From: Fimbriimonas sp.
Lineage (GTDB): Bacteria > Armatimonadota > Fimbriimonadia > Fimbriimonadales > Fimbriimonadaceae
Direction: 5' to 3'
DNA length: 64,000 nt
Assembly (NCBI GenBank): GCA_029866005.1
Contig: JARXAE010000006.1
Span: 21,340 to 85,339 of the forward strand
Part shown: in pieces, positions 25,896 through 36,000 of the stretch
How positions within the stretch are numbered: the stretch's first letter is position 1
How the letters are laid out: every line of letters starts with the position of its first letter
The notes under the pieces: generated by a model
What the model was told of the DNA's origin: nothing
Seen by the model: the letters and a program-made list of their open reading frames with translations, nothing else
Database searches by the model: none
Translations under genes and position numbers: made by a program

Positions 25896-27293
25896 ATGAA
25901 TCGCCCTCTTATGCCCAACGCCACGACGACCGGACTGATTCTTGCTGCGGGAAAGGGCACCCGGATGAAGTCGGATTTGCCGAAGTGCCTGCACCGAGTG
26001 TGCGGAGTGCCCATGGTGAAGCTGGTGGCAGACAATATGATCGCCGCCGGGGTCGACGAAGTCATTATTGTGGTTGGTCATGGGGGAGAGTCCCTGATTT
26101 CAGAGCTTGGAGACAGCTACAAGTACGCATGGCAGCACGAGCAACTTGGCACAGGACACGCTGTCCAGTGTGCGCTCGCCGAGCTTGGCGACGTCGAGGG
26201 AACGGTTGTCATCGCCTGCGGTGATACACCGCTGATCTCTACGGAGTACTTCAAACAGTTTTTAGATGCTCATTCGGGAGTTTGCACCTTATCAGTGGCT
26301 CACTTGGCGGATGCATCAGGTTACGGTCGGGTTGTCGTTGAAGGAGACAAAGCCACCAGAATCGTTGAACAAAAGGATGCCTCGGCGGATGAGAAACAGA
26401 TTCGGCACGCCAATGCAGGAATGTATTGCGTTGATGGAGCGGCTCTTCGGGAGGCACTGAAAACTCTCAAGTCGGACAATGCCCAAGGCGAATACTACTT
26501 AACAGATATCGTCAGCTACTTCTCCGAGTCTGGACGGGCGGTCACGGCGTTCGTCAGCGATGATCCCGCGATCTTGCTCGGCGTCAACGACCGGGTTCAA
26601 CTGGCCGAGGCAAACGCGATTCTTCGTAAGCAGATCAACGAGAGACACATGAGGGCGGGTGTAACAATCGTTGACCCTTCATCAACTTATATTGGTCCTG
26701 ATGTGAAAATTGGTCAAGATTCTATCATCGAGCCAAACACTTATCTGGAAGGCTCTACGCGCATCGGAAAAGGAAGCCGAATCGGGCCTAACTGCAAGTT
26801 CACTGACATCGAAGTTGGCGACGACTGCTACATCTTCCTCTCCCACGGATACGAGGCCAAAATCGGAAATGGTTGCCGCATCGGACCGTTTGCGAACGTT
26901 CGGCCAAAGACGGTGCTGGAAGACGGAGTTCGCCTCGGCAACTTCGTCGAAGTCAACCGATCCCACCTTCACGAAGGAGTAAAGGTCAACCATCTCACCT
27001 ACATTGGTGATAGCGAGATTGGCGAAGAAACCAATATTGGCGCAGGCACGATCACCTGCAATTTCGACGGCTACAAGAAGAGCCGAACAATGATCGGAAA
27101 AAACGTTTTTGTGGGTTCAAACTCAACGCTTGTCGCACCGGTAACCATCGGGGACGGGGCGCTTACTGCGGCAGGATCAGTCATCACTGACGAGATTCCG
27201 GCAGGTGGAGCAGGGTTTGGACGAGCTCGTCAGGTAACCAAGGATGGGTGGGCTGAACGGCGTCGGCAACAACACGAAAACAAATCAGAATGA
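25896..27293 (+). CDS. glmU: Bifunctional GlcNAc-1-P uridyltransferase / GlcN-1-P acetyltransferase
   Basis: 465 residues. The N-terminal pyrophosphorylase domain shows LILAAGKGTRMKSDLPKCLH and EQLGTGHAVQ. From about 255 the C-terminal left-handed beta-helix has hexapeptide repeats and ends TAAGSVITDEIPAGGAGFGR. GlmU makes UDP-GlcNAc from glucosamine-1-phosphate in two steps, feeding peptidoglycan and surface glycans. AGAGG precedes the ATG. Its end overlaps prs by ATGA, giving coupled translation. Confidence 0.97.
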   Translation: MNRPLMPNATTTGLILAAGKGTRMKSDLPKCLHRVCGVPMVKLVADNMIAAGVDEVIIVVGHGGESLISELGDSYKYAWQHEQLGTGHAVQCALAELGDVEGTVVIACGDTPLISTEYFKQFLDAHSGVCTLSVAHLADASGYGRVVVEGDKATRIVEQKDASADEKQIRHANAGMYCVDGAALREALKTLKSDNAQGEYYLTDIVSYFSESGRAVTAFVSDDPAILLGVNDRVQLAEANAILRKQINERHMRAGVTIVDPSSTYIGPDVKIGQDSIIEPNTYLEGSTRIGKGSRIGPNCKFTDIEVGDDCYIFLSHGYEAKIGNGCRIGPFANVRPKTVLEDGVRLGNFVEVNRSHLHEGVKVNHLTYIGDSEIGEETNIGAGTITCNFDGYKKSRTMIGKNVFVGSNSTLVAPVTIGDGALTAAGSVITDEIPAGGAGFGRARQVTKDGWAERRRQQHENKSE

Positions 27294-28255
27294 ACGATCT
27301 CAACAACGGAATCAAGCTGTTTGCCGGTAACGCGAACCCCTCATTGGCCACCAAGGTTGCCGCAGAGCTAGGCGCTCCGCTTGGCAAGCTCAAGGCATCC
27401 AAGTTCGCCGACGGTGAAATTCGGATCATGATCGAGGAGTCCGCTCGGGGCTCGGACGTGTTCATTCTCCAACCAACTTGCGCTCCGGCGAACGATAACT
27501 TGATGGAGCTGTTTATCCTTTTGGATGCTTTCCGAAGAGCGTCGGCAAAACGGATTACTGTCGTGATGCCCTATTATGGCTACGCTCGTCAGGACAAAAA
27601 GGTCAAGCCTCGCGAGCCAATCACAGCGCGACTCGTCGCCGACTTTATCCAGATGGCAGGTGCTTCGCGAGTCGTGACCCTTGATCTCCATGCGGACCAG
27701 ATTCAAGGATTCTTCAACATCCCAGTTGATCACCTCTACGGTGGACCGATTCTGGGCCAGTACTTCGTTGATAAAGGCTTGGCAAACCAAGATGACGTCT
27801 GCGTCGTCGCCCCTGACGTCGGCGGTGTAGGACGAGCCAAGAAGCTCGCCGACATGCTCAAATGTCCGTTCATTGTTATTGCTAAGCGTCGCCCCGCTCC
27901 GAACCAGGTTGAGGTCGTTGAAATCGTCGGCGACTTCAAAGGCAAGCGTTGCGTCATGATCGACGATATGATCGATACTGGCGGCTCGATTGTTTCCGGT
28001 GCTCAGGCTCTGATGGATCGAGGCGCAAAGGAAGTCATCGCCTGTTGCAGTCACGCAATACTTTCTGACCCGGCCACAGCCCGGCTACAGGATAGTTGCA
28101 TCTCCGAAATTGTGGTCCTGGATACCGTCAATCTTCCAGAAGAAAAGCTCTTCCCTAAGCTGACCGTGCTATCCGCAGCTCCTCTGATCGCAGCGGCAAT
28201 CAAGCGAATCAACCAAAACACCTCGATCAGCGAGCTGTTTGGGCAGTGGGGCTAG
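27290..28255 (+). CDS. prs: Ribose-phosphate pyrophosphokinase
   Basis: 321 residues, full length. MPYYGYARQDKKVKPREPITARLVADF carries the flexible ATP loop, VTLDLHADQIQGFF the signature, and CVMIDDMIDTGGSI the ribose-phosphate loop. It makes PRPP from ribose-5-phosphate and ATP for nucleotides, His, Trp and NAD. The glmU-prs order is common in many bacteria. The start overlaps the glmU stop (ATGA). Confidence 0.97.
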   Translation: MNDLNNGIKLFAGNANPSLATKVAAELGAPLGKLKASKFADGEIRIMIEESARGSDVFILQPTCAPANDNLMELFILLDAFRRASAKRITVVMPYYGYARQDKKVKPREPITARLVADFIQMAGASRVVTLDLHADQIQGFFNIPVDHLYGGPILGQYFVDKGLANQDDVCVVAPDVGGVGRAKKLADMLKCPFIVIAKRRPAPNQVEVVEIVGDFKGKRCVMIDDMIDTGGSIVSGAQALMDRGAKEVIACCSHAILSDPATARLQDSCISEIVVLDTVNLPEEKLFPKLTVLSAAPLIAAAIKRINQNTSISELFGQWG

Positions 28256-28259
28256 GCCG

Positions 28260-29876
28260 ATGAAGCTGCGGATGTGGCTTTACGACATCGCGCGGGAGCA
28301 ATGTCCGACGCCGACGTACATGCGGCATCTTTGCAAGCTCTCACTTGACTCTGGTTACAACGCCCTTGGGCTTTATCTTGAGCATCGATTTGCTTACCCC
28401 TCCGTGCCATGGGTGGCGGGCTTAGGAGCGTTAACTCCCGAGCTTGTGAAATCTCTACAAAAGGAATACAAAGAGCTCCAGATTGTGCCGTTTATTAACT
28501 TGCTTGGGCACTTTGAGGGTTTCCTGTACGCCTCAGGCGGAGAGCAGTTTGCGTGTGAGAGGTTCTCAGGGATGTCGGGAGATCCGGTTAATCCAAGATT
28601 CATTTCCCTGTGCGAGTCGATCGTGGATGATGCAATTTCGATCTTTGATTCAGAGCTAATTCATATTGGTGGGGATGAAACAGCGCAACTTGGGCGCGGG
28701 GCTTCCCAGGCTTTTGTGGATGCCCAGGAAGCAGACGGGAAAGCCGTCTTGTATGGCAAACATTTCGCCCCGTTGGCTCAGCGGGTGGTGGATGCCGGCT
28801 GCCTTCCAGGAGTTTGGGGGGATATGTTCTTCGAACACCCCGACGCCTTGGAGATGATGCCAAAGCAGACGATGATCTTCGATTGGCAGTACTTCAAGTC
28901 CCCGGAGTACACCTCCACGCTGTTTCGAGAGAAAGGGTTTCGGACCGTTTTCTGCCCAGCTGTCCACACCTACAACGCTGCCTGGTGCCATTTGCCTCAG
29001 ACCGAGCGAAACGTTACCGAGCACGCCGAAGCCGCCGAGCGACTTGGCGTCGAAGGAGTCTGTGTGACCACCTGGGAACTCGGCCTGATGGGGAACTACA
29101 ACACGATTCTCCCAGTTATCGAAGGCTGCGGAGCAATTCTGAATTCAGCCAGCGCGGAGGTTGGGCGTGGATTTCCGTTGGAAAGTGGCGCTCGGGACGA
29201 CGACATTGCGGTCTACAAGACAGCAGTTCCTTCTGAGGAAGGAGCCGCGAACGGTCAGGCGCTTCTGCGGAGCTACTTGAAACACTCTGAAACTCAGGAA
29301 GAATGGGCCCGGCTAATGGGGGTGGAGTTGCAAGAATGCGGAGATTGGTTCTCATTCGGAGGGATTCGGAGCGGGATTAAGTGCCGGCTCCTCCTCTACT
29401 CAAACCCATTCCTCCTCTGGCTCCGCGATCGCGAGGGTTTGCTCGGACCCGGCGGAGACAAGGCATGGGAAATTGCCGAACGCGCAACGGCATTCGCCCT
29501 TGACTCCGACCAGCGTGGTGTTAGCCAATTCGTGAAGAAGTCAGTTGAATTCGTTCGGCAGGTTGAGAGAGCCGCTAACGCCTATGGTGCCGAGAAGCCA
29601 GGTGAGGCCATGAACCACCTCGCCCCATGCCGTCAAATCTTTGAAGACCTCGAAAAGATCGCCGTCGCGGCGAACATCAACTCTTGCGGCTCGCTAGCAG
29701 ACATTTATAGGTGCCAAAAAGCGCGTCGCCATGTCGAGGAAGTCATCATGCGAATCAAACAGTATGGCGGGGGCTCGCTAGGCTATCTTCCATCTTTCGA
29801 GACGCTCGTTCATCCAAAGTTCGTGCCGCATGATCAGGCTAATTGGTGGCTGATTAACAAGTGGGCTAGCGAGTAG
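28260..29876 (+). CDS. GH20-like family protein (beta-N-acetylhexosaminidase type)
   Basis: 538 residues from ATG 28260, five bases after prs ends; the track's TTG start lies inside prs. A TIM-barrel part contains LIHIGGDETAQLG with the HxGGDE motif of GH20 (Asp139-Glu140), where Glu is the general acid and Asp positions the substrate acetamide. DWQYFKSPE and VEGVCVTTWELG resemble later barrel strands. The C-terminal 200 residues are helical. There is no signal peptide, so it may act on intracellular GlcNAc-containing fragments, which fits glmU upstream. The family assignment is by motif only. Confidence 0.72.
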   Translation: MKLRMWLYDIAREQCPTPTYMRHLCKLSLDSGYNALGLYLEHRFAYPSVPWVAGLGALTPELVKSLQKEYKELQIVPFINLLGHFEGFLYASGGEQFACERFSGMSGDPVNPRFISLCESIVDDAISIFDSELIHIGGDETAQLGRGASQAFVDAQEADGKAVLYGKHFAPLAQRVVDAGCLPGVWGDMFFEHPDALEMMPKQTMIFDWQYFKSPEYTSTLFREKGFRTVFCPAVHTYNAAWCHLPQTERNVTEHAEAAERLGVEGVCVTTWELGLMGNYNTILPVIEGCGAILNSASAEVGRGFPLESGARDDDIAVYKTAVPSEEGAANGQALLRSYLKHSETQEEWARLMGVELQECGDWFSFGGIRSGIKCRLLLYSNPFLLWLRDREGLLGPGGDKAWEIAERATAFALDSDQRGVSQFVKKSVEFVRQVERAANAYGAEKPGEAMNHLAPCRQIFEDLEKIAVAANINSCGSLADIYRCQKARRHVEEVIMRIKQYGGGSLGYLPSFETLVHPKFVPHDQANWWLINKWASE

Positions 29877-29885
29877 AATCCCGGG

Positions 29886-31550
29886 ATGGGTTTTGATGCG
29901 GGGATTTCTCGAAAGCACTTTCTTTCTGGCTCGTTATTGGCACTAAGTGCGCCATTGGCAACAATTGCTAGCCAAGGCGGAAAGGTCACGATTGAGGATA
30001 TCAAAGCCGCCGAAAAGCTAGCCGGGATCACTCTTACAGAGGAGCAACGCAAAGGGGTCTTAGGCGCATTCTCGCCGGGGCATGACGCTCTCCAGAAATT
30101 GCGCGCAAAGGGTCTCACCAACGATGTTTCGCCCGCCTTCAACTTTGTGCCACAAGGGAAGAAGCCCCGAGCGGGATACAAAACCGACGTACGTGTCACC
30201 CCGCCCAAGAACTTCACAAAGCCCGCGAAAGAAGAAGATATTGCCTTTCTCACTCTCGCAGAGCTTGGTTTTCTCATCAAGTCCAAGCAACTCTCACCCA
30301 TTGAACTGACTGAAATCTATCTCAAGCGGCTCAAAGAGTTTGGGCCAAAGCTGTTTTGTGTGATCACCTTGACGGAGGACCTTGCCCGCTTCCAGGCGAA
30401 GGTCGCCCATGAAGAGATTCACAAAGGGAAGTACCGAGGACCCTTGCACGGAATTCCGTACGGAATTAAGGACCTCTTTGCGGTCAAAGACTACGTCACA
30501 ACATGGGGAGCTGAGCCGTTCCGTGAGCAGTCGCTTTCCTACAACTCAACCGTCTTCGAAAAGCTGACGGCGGCGGGCGCGATTTGCGTTGCGAAGACTT
30601 CAGTTGGCGCCCTGGCCTACGGTGATCGCTGGTTTGGTGGTCTGACGCTCAATCCCTGGAATCCGAAACAAGGCTCGAGCGGGTCTTCGGCAGGCTCTGC
30701 GAGCGGAGTGGCGGCCGGACTGTTTGCGTTCGGCATCGGCACCGAGACGCTGGGATCGATCATCTCGCCCTCCCAAAGATGCCGTGTCACTGGGCTCCGG
30801 CCGACGTTCGGAAGAACCAGCCGCTTTGGGGCGATGGCGCTCTCTTGGACGATGGACAAAGTGGGCCCGCTTTGCCGATGCGCTGAAGACTGCGCACTTA
30901 TCCTGGCTGCGATTCACGGGTCTGATGGCAAGGACCTCATGGCCGTCGACTATCCGTTTACCTATCGTTCTTCGGTCGATTTAAGCAAGCTCAAGATCGG
31001 AGTCATGGCCAGCCAGGGGTTCGATGAGGATGATGTTGCCAAGGAGATTGGACCAGTCGGTCCGCTCCTCCAAGGCTTAGGAGCAAAACTGACAGGCTTG
31101 AAATTCTCTCCTCCCTTAGATGGTTCGGATGAAGTTCTTTCGATTGAAGCCGCTGCTGCCTTTGATGAAATCACCCGAGATGGTCGGGTAGATACGATGA
31201 AAGGCTCCCTCTGGCCGCCAATCTTCCGAGCAGCAGAGCTGCATTCGGGCGTGGACTATATCCAGGCCATGCGTGCCCGCTCGCTCGTCATGAAAAAGTT
31301 TGAAGAAGAACTGGCGGACTTCGATGTCGTCGTGATTCCAGAGAGGGCGGGGGATGTCTTGGTCACGACCAACCTTACAGGCCATCCGCAAGTTTTCATT
31401 CCGATGGGTGTCAACGATCAAGGAAGACCAATCGGGGTCTCGTTGATTGGTCGGCTTTATGGCGAAGGAGTGATTCTCTCGGTAGCAAACATGATTCAGC
31501 GAGCGACTTCGGTTTACCGAACTCGACCTGACTTGTCAAAGCTTTCCTAG
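29886..31550 (+). CDS. Amidase signature family hydrolase, exported
   Basis: 554 residues. The N-terminus SRKHFLSGSLLALSAPLATIAS is an export signal with a Tat-like look but only Arg-Lys. The amidase core has Lys195 (GIPYGIKDLF), the Ser-rich turn GSSGSSAGSASG with the cis-Ser near 267-268, and nucleophile Ser291 in GTETLGSI, forming the Ser-Ser-Lys triad. It would hydrolyse an amide to acid and ammonia. Residues 32-115 before the core are an extra helical extension. It sits nine bases after the GH20-like gene, so it may belong to the same operon; the substrate is unknown. Confidence 0.9.
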   Translation: MGFDAGISRKHFLSGSLLALSAPLATIASQGGKVTIEDIKAAEKLAGITLTEEQRKGVLGAFSPGHDALQKLRAKGLTNDVSPAFNFVPQGKKPRAGYKTDVRVTPPKNFTKPAKEEDIAFLTLAELGFLIKSKQLSPIELTEIYLKRLKEFGPKLFCVITLTEDLARFQAKVAHEEIHKGKYRGPLHGIPYGIKDLFAVKDYVTTWGAEPFREQSLSYNSTVFEKLTAAGAICVAKTSVGALAYGDRWFGGLTLNPWNPKQGSSGSSAGSASGVAAGLFAFGIGTETLGSIISPSQRCRVTGLRPTFGRTSRFGAMALSWTMDKVGPLCRCAEDCALILAAIHGSDGKDLMAVDYPFTYRSSVDLSKLKIGVMASQGFDEDDVAKEIGPVGPLLQGLGAKLTGLKFSPPLDGSDEVLSIEAAAAFDEITRDGRVDTMKGSLWPPIFRAAELHSGVDYIQAMRARSLVMKKFEEELADFDVVVIPERAGDVLVTTNLTGHPQVFIPMGVNDQGRPIGVSLIGRLYGEGVILSVANMIQRATSVYRTRPDLSKLS

Positions 31551-31560
31551 ATCGATGAGT

Positions 31561-31588
31561 GAGCTCAAGCGGTTGCCGCTTTGAGCTC
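31561..31588. terminator. Hairpin between convergent amidase and trpA genes
   Basis: GAGCTCAAGCGG-TTG-CCGCTTTGAGCTC forms a 12-pair stem with one bulged A. It overlaps the last codons and stop of trpA and follows the amidase stop by 10 bases. There is no long T-run, so termination strength is uncertain. Confidence 0.4.
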
Positions 31589-32350
31589 GCTGATTAATGC
31601 CGAGACTTTCGCTTCGCCTTCCTCGGTGCCCCAGTGCTCGTGGAGACACTTCACCAAGGCGGAGCCGACCACCGCTCCATCTGCCACTGAACAGACCATC
31701 CGAACATGCTCCGGCTTCGAAATCCCGAACCCAACGCAGACCGGTTTAGAAGTTAATGCCCGAACCCGGGCAACAAGGTCTTTCACCTCCGGCGGAACCG
31801 CACTTTCGGCTCCCGTGACTCCGGTTCGAGAAACCGCATACACAAACCCGGTCGAGCGCCGGGCAACTTCTTCGATGCGAGCCGAGGTCGATGTCGGAGC
31901 GCAGAGATAAATGGTTTCCATTCCTGCGGCAGAAGAAGCGGCATCCCATTCGTCCGCCTCATCTGGAATGAGGTCGCTAATGATCGTTCCAGTACAACCT
32001 GCTTCCCTTGATTGCTTTGCATACTCTGCGAGACCCGCGCGAAGCACAGGATTGTAGTAGCCCATCGTAATCAGAGGGATCGAAGCTTTGCACTCAGCAA
32101 TCGCTGCAAGAATCTTGCTGACCGTGGCCCCGTTTTCGAGCGCTCGTTGTGACGAAAACTGAATGGTGGGTCCCTCTCCAAAAGGATCCGAAAAGGGAAT
32201 ACCGATTTCGATCGCATCCGCTCCGGATTCTTCAAGAAGGGCTACAATCCGCGGCAAATCAGCCAATGGCTGGTCTCCAGCCGTGAAGAAACACACGAGC
32301 GCCTTCTCTCCTCGGCTTGCGAGTTCGGAGAACTTATCGGTCAGGGTCAT
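31565..32350 (-). CDS. trpA: Tryptophan synthase alpha chain
   Basis: 261 residues. The barrel has all landmarks: LVCFFTAGDQ, IEIGIPFSDPFGEGPTIQ, GYYNPVL, SDLIPDE, YAVSRTGVTGAE and CVGFGISKPEH. The enzyme cleaves indole-3-glycerol phosphate and passes indole to TrpB. Glu48 matches catalytic Glu49 of the Salmonella enzyme, but the partner Asp60 is Glu59 here (DPFGEGP instead of DPLADGP). No trpB is in the window. The start overlaps the stop of the upstream secreted protein gene by ATGA, an unusual partner. Confidence 0.95.
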   Translation of the reverse strand: MTLTDKFSELASRGEKALVCFFTAGDQPLADLPRIVALLEESGADAIEIGIPFSDPFGEGPTIQFSSQRALENGATVSKILAAIAECKASIPLITMGYYNPVLRAGLAEYAKQSREAGCTGTIISDLIPDEADEWDAASSAAGMETIYLCAPTSTSARIEEVARRSTGFVYAVSRTGVTGAESAVPPEVKDLVARVRALTSKPVCVGFGISKPEHVRMVCSVADGAVVGSALVKCLHEHWGTEEGEAKVSALISELKAATA

Positions 32351-33072
32351 TTCTTGGCCTTGGGAACGAAGGGCTTTCCGGCAAGTGCCTTGAGCTTGTC
32401 AAGATGAACTTGCTTGACCACAGTTTTGACCTTGGCGTCCGACGCACTGACAATTTTCTGGACTTCGGGCTGTCGCTTCCTCATCGCCGTATTGATGTCA
32501 GCCTGGACCTTTTTGTTCAAAGCCTCGGCTTCGGCCTTAGTTTTCGGCTTGGCAGTCTTCTCGTACTTCTTACGAATGACCTCGCCAACTTCGCCCTTGA
32601 TCTTAGCGATCTTTTGGTCCGAGGCAATAATGGTCGTGCGAATCAGGTTGTAATCCTTGTCTGTCAGTCCGATCTTTGTCGCGACGTTCTTATCTAGAAT
32701 CGCTCTAGGTCCTGCCGCTTGAATCGTGATTTCGCGGAGTCGCTTGAGTTGACCATCCGAAATTCCGCCTAAAACTGAGTCCCTCATTTTAACGTACTGA
32801 GCGTATGTGAACTTCTGAAATGCCATGTCTGGCTGTTTCTTTGCTTTCTGATACTCCGCAATTTTGGCGTTATTGGCTGAGTTGAACTTGTCGGCGAACC
32901 CGTTGAGGTTCTTTCGCTGACCCTCCGTAATTCCAAGCTCATCCTGAATCGCCCGATCGCGCATGATCTCAACATTCGCTACCTTCAGGTCGAACTCGTC
33001 TCTAGCAAGTGCGGCGGTGGCGATCGCACAAAGCGAGACTGTCGAGACGAGACGAACCATTTTCACACTCAT
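32347..33072 (-). CDS. Secreted helical LTxxQ/Spy-like protein
   Basis: 241 residues. Residues 1-23 form a signal peptide ending ATAALA. The rest is nearly all helix and very rich in Lys. Two segments, DELGITEGQRKNLNGF and ATKIGLTDKDYNLIR, resemble the LTxxQ motif of Spy/CpxP periplasmic chaperones, but the match is loose. It has no cysteine after the signal. It lies 27 bases downstream of dnaE and overlaps trpA, so it may depend on the dnaE promoter. Function unknown. Confidence 0.65.
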   Translation of the reverse strand: MSVKMVRLVSTVSLCAIATAALARDEFDLKVANVEIMRDRAIQDELGITEGQRKNLNGFADKFNSANNAKIAEYQKAKKQPDMAFQKFTYAQYVKMRDSVLGGISDGQLKRLREITIQAAGPRAILDKNVATKIGLTDKDYNLIRTTIIASDQKIAKIKGEVGEVIRKKYEKTAKPKTKAEAEALNKKVQADINTAMRKRQPEVQKIVSASDAKVKTVVKQVHLDKLKALAGKPFVPKAKK

Positions 33073-33099
33073 AATTTACCCAGTATGGGTTAAACGTGA

Positions 33100-36000
33100 T
33101 CAGACCGATCCCGGTTCCCCGTGGCTGCGAAGGTCAACCGATTCGCGCCCAAAGAGCTTGCGCAATTCGGCGCAGAGCATGTCACTCGGCTTCACCATCA
33201 TTCCTAAAGGGATCGGAAGGTAATCGCTTTCAGGGAGCATTTGGATGAAGACCTCGTGGTCACCCGGGTGATCTTCAATCAGGCGCCTGAAAACACTCAG
33301 GTCATTTTTGGTTGAACGGGCAATCTTGATGTACAAACCAGCTTGGTCCACCAAGTTTTGGAGATCAATATCGAGTGAGCCCTCTAAGGGTTTGGCTTCA
33401 AACAGGCGTATTTCGCTTGTTTTCTCGCCCTGCCGTTCGTTGACGACGACTTCTCCAGTAATCGTGACGACTTGGTCCTTGGTAAGGGCAGATGCGAACT
33501 TCTCGAGGGTCCCCGCAAAGACGATGCAACGGGCGACGCCGGTGAAGTCCTCAAGGGTCATCGACAGCATCTTGTTTCCGCTCTTGGTCAGGATTGTGCG
33601 GGTGCTCGCGATGACTCCCGCAAGTTTGACTTTGCTCCCTTCTTCGGCTTCCTCAATGCTGGCGCAGGTGTTTGTCGCAGCCTTTTGCAGCACCCGTTCA
33701 AGCCCTCGGAGTGGGTGATCTGACACGTAGATCCCCAGAACTTCCTTTTCGAAGGCGAGTTTCTCGGAGCGTCCGTAAGGGTCTGTGTCCGGAATCACTG
33801 GATAGTTGGTTGCGGTGACATCCTCAGCTTCGCCGAGGAACAGCGAATCTTGACCCGCCGCTTTGGACTTCGCCAGGTTGTCAGCAAAAACCATCGCGCC
33901 ATCGGCGTGCTCGATGAGCTTGGCGCGGTTGGAATCGATGCTGTCAAGCGAGCCGGACTTGATGAGTGAGTCCAAGGCGGTCTTGTTCATCCCGTTAGGA
34001 CGCACGCGCTCACAGAATTCGAAGAGGTGGGAGTAAGGACCGTTTTCGGTGCGATCTTTAATAATGGCCTCAACGATGCCGTCTCCTACGCCCTTGATGG
34101 CGCCCAGACCAAATCGAATCACGGCTCGATTCTTGACCTTTTCGATGCTAAAGTCGGCATCCGACGCATTGACATCCGGGGGTAGCACCGTGATTTTCAT
34201 GCGGCGGCACTCTTCGATGAATGCCGTCACGCGATCTTCTTTTGTTCGGTACACCGCCAGCAGCGCCGCCATGTACTCGACAGGATAGTTCGCCTTTAAA
34301 AACGCAGTTTGGTGCGAAAGAATCGCGTAGCAGACAGCGTGTGCCTTGTTGAACGCGTAGCCCGCAAAGGGAAGCAAAAGCTCCCAGACTTTATTCGCAT
34401 CCTCATCTCGAATCTCGTTCTTTCGGGTGCCTTCAAGGAACTCAACCTGCATCCGCTGCATCTCTTTGAGGTCTTTCTTTCCCATTGCTCGGCGCAGAAT
34501 GTCGGCTTTACCGAGGCTGAATCCGGCGAGGGCTTGAACGAGTTTGAGAACCTGATCCTGATAGACAATGATGCCGTACGTCTCGCGCAGAATCGGTTCC
34601 ATGCGCTCGTCGAGGTAGGTGGGCTTTGCCCGTCCAAACTTGTAGTCGATAAACTTTGGAATCTCGCCCATCGGCCCCGGCCGGTAGAGTGCGACCATAG
34701 CCGCAAGCTCACGCACGGAAGCGGGTTTGAGCTGGGTGACCCACCGGGTCATTCCACCGCCCTCAAGCTGGAACACCCCGGTCGTCTCACCCCGTGCTAG
34801 CATGTCCCATGTCTTCTGGTCTGCCTCGTCGGCGTTGCGAGGATCAACCTCAATGCCCTGGCTCTGCCGAATCAGTGCCACGCATTTGGCAAGAACCGTG
34901 AGGTTCGAGAGGCCGAGGAAGTCCATTTTGAGAAGGCCTATTTTCTCAAGAATTCCCATCTCGTACGCGGTGATCGCCTGGCCGTCGTTGCCCTTATAGA
35001 GGGGAACATAATCGACAAGCGGGTCACGGGAGATGACAATTCCGGCGGCGTGGACGCCGCTGTTCCTAGCCATGCCTTCTACCGATTTTGCGGTGTCGAA
35101 CAGACTCTGAATTCGTGGGTCAGCCTTGATGGTCTCGCGGAACTCCGTGACTTCTTTGTACGCCTTGTCCAGCGTCATTCCTGGAACACCTGGGATCAGC
35201 TTCGTGATCTTGTCGGTCTCTTGATTGGTGTAGCCGAGGACTCGTCCACAGTCTTTGATCGCGGCCTTTGCCGCCATCGTACCGAAGGTGACGATCTGGG
35301 CGACATGGTCTTCGCCAAACCGCTCGGTGACCCACTTGATGATCTCATCCCGCCGTGCATCCTCGAAGTCCATGTCGATATCCGGCATGGAGATTCGCTC
35401 AGGGTTGAGGAATCGCTCAAATGTTAAATCGTAATCGACGGCGTCGACGTCGGTGATTCCGAGAGCGTAGCCAACAAGCGAACCCGCTGCTGATCCCCTC
35501 ACTCCGAAGAAGATGCCCCGATCTCGTGACTCCTGCGCGAATTCCCGGACGAGAAGCATGTAGTCGGCAAAGCCCGTCTGCTCAATGATTCCGAGTTCAA
35601 AGTTTAAACGCTCAAGCTTTGACTCTGGATTTCGGGCACGCTTTAGGAGGCCCTCTTCGCAGAGTTGACGGAGGTAGGAAGTGCTATCGAGGCCGCCAGG
35701 AATATTCGGCTGAGGCATCGGCGCCCGGCTCTTATCAAGCTCGACGTTGCACATCTCCATCACCCGGAGCGTATTTTCGATCGCCTCCGGGTGCTCAGGA
35801 AAGAGAGCGGCCATCTCTTCCTGAGTCTTGATAAAGAACTCATCGGTCTCAAACTTCATTCGGTTCGTGTTCGCAACCAGTTCGCCGGTTTGGACGCAAA
35901 GAAGAACATCATGTGCCTTGGAGTCGCCCTTGCAAAGGTAGTGGGCGTCATTGGTGGCAATGGTCTGGAGCTTTAGCTCGCGAGCGATTTTGCACAGCGG

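Noticed and set aside
27368-28054. 228-codon minus-strand ORF
   Set aside because: Antisense shadow of prs, a certain gene.
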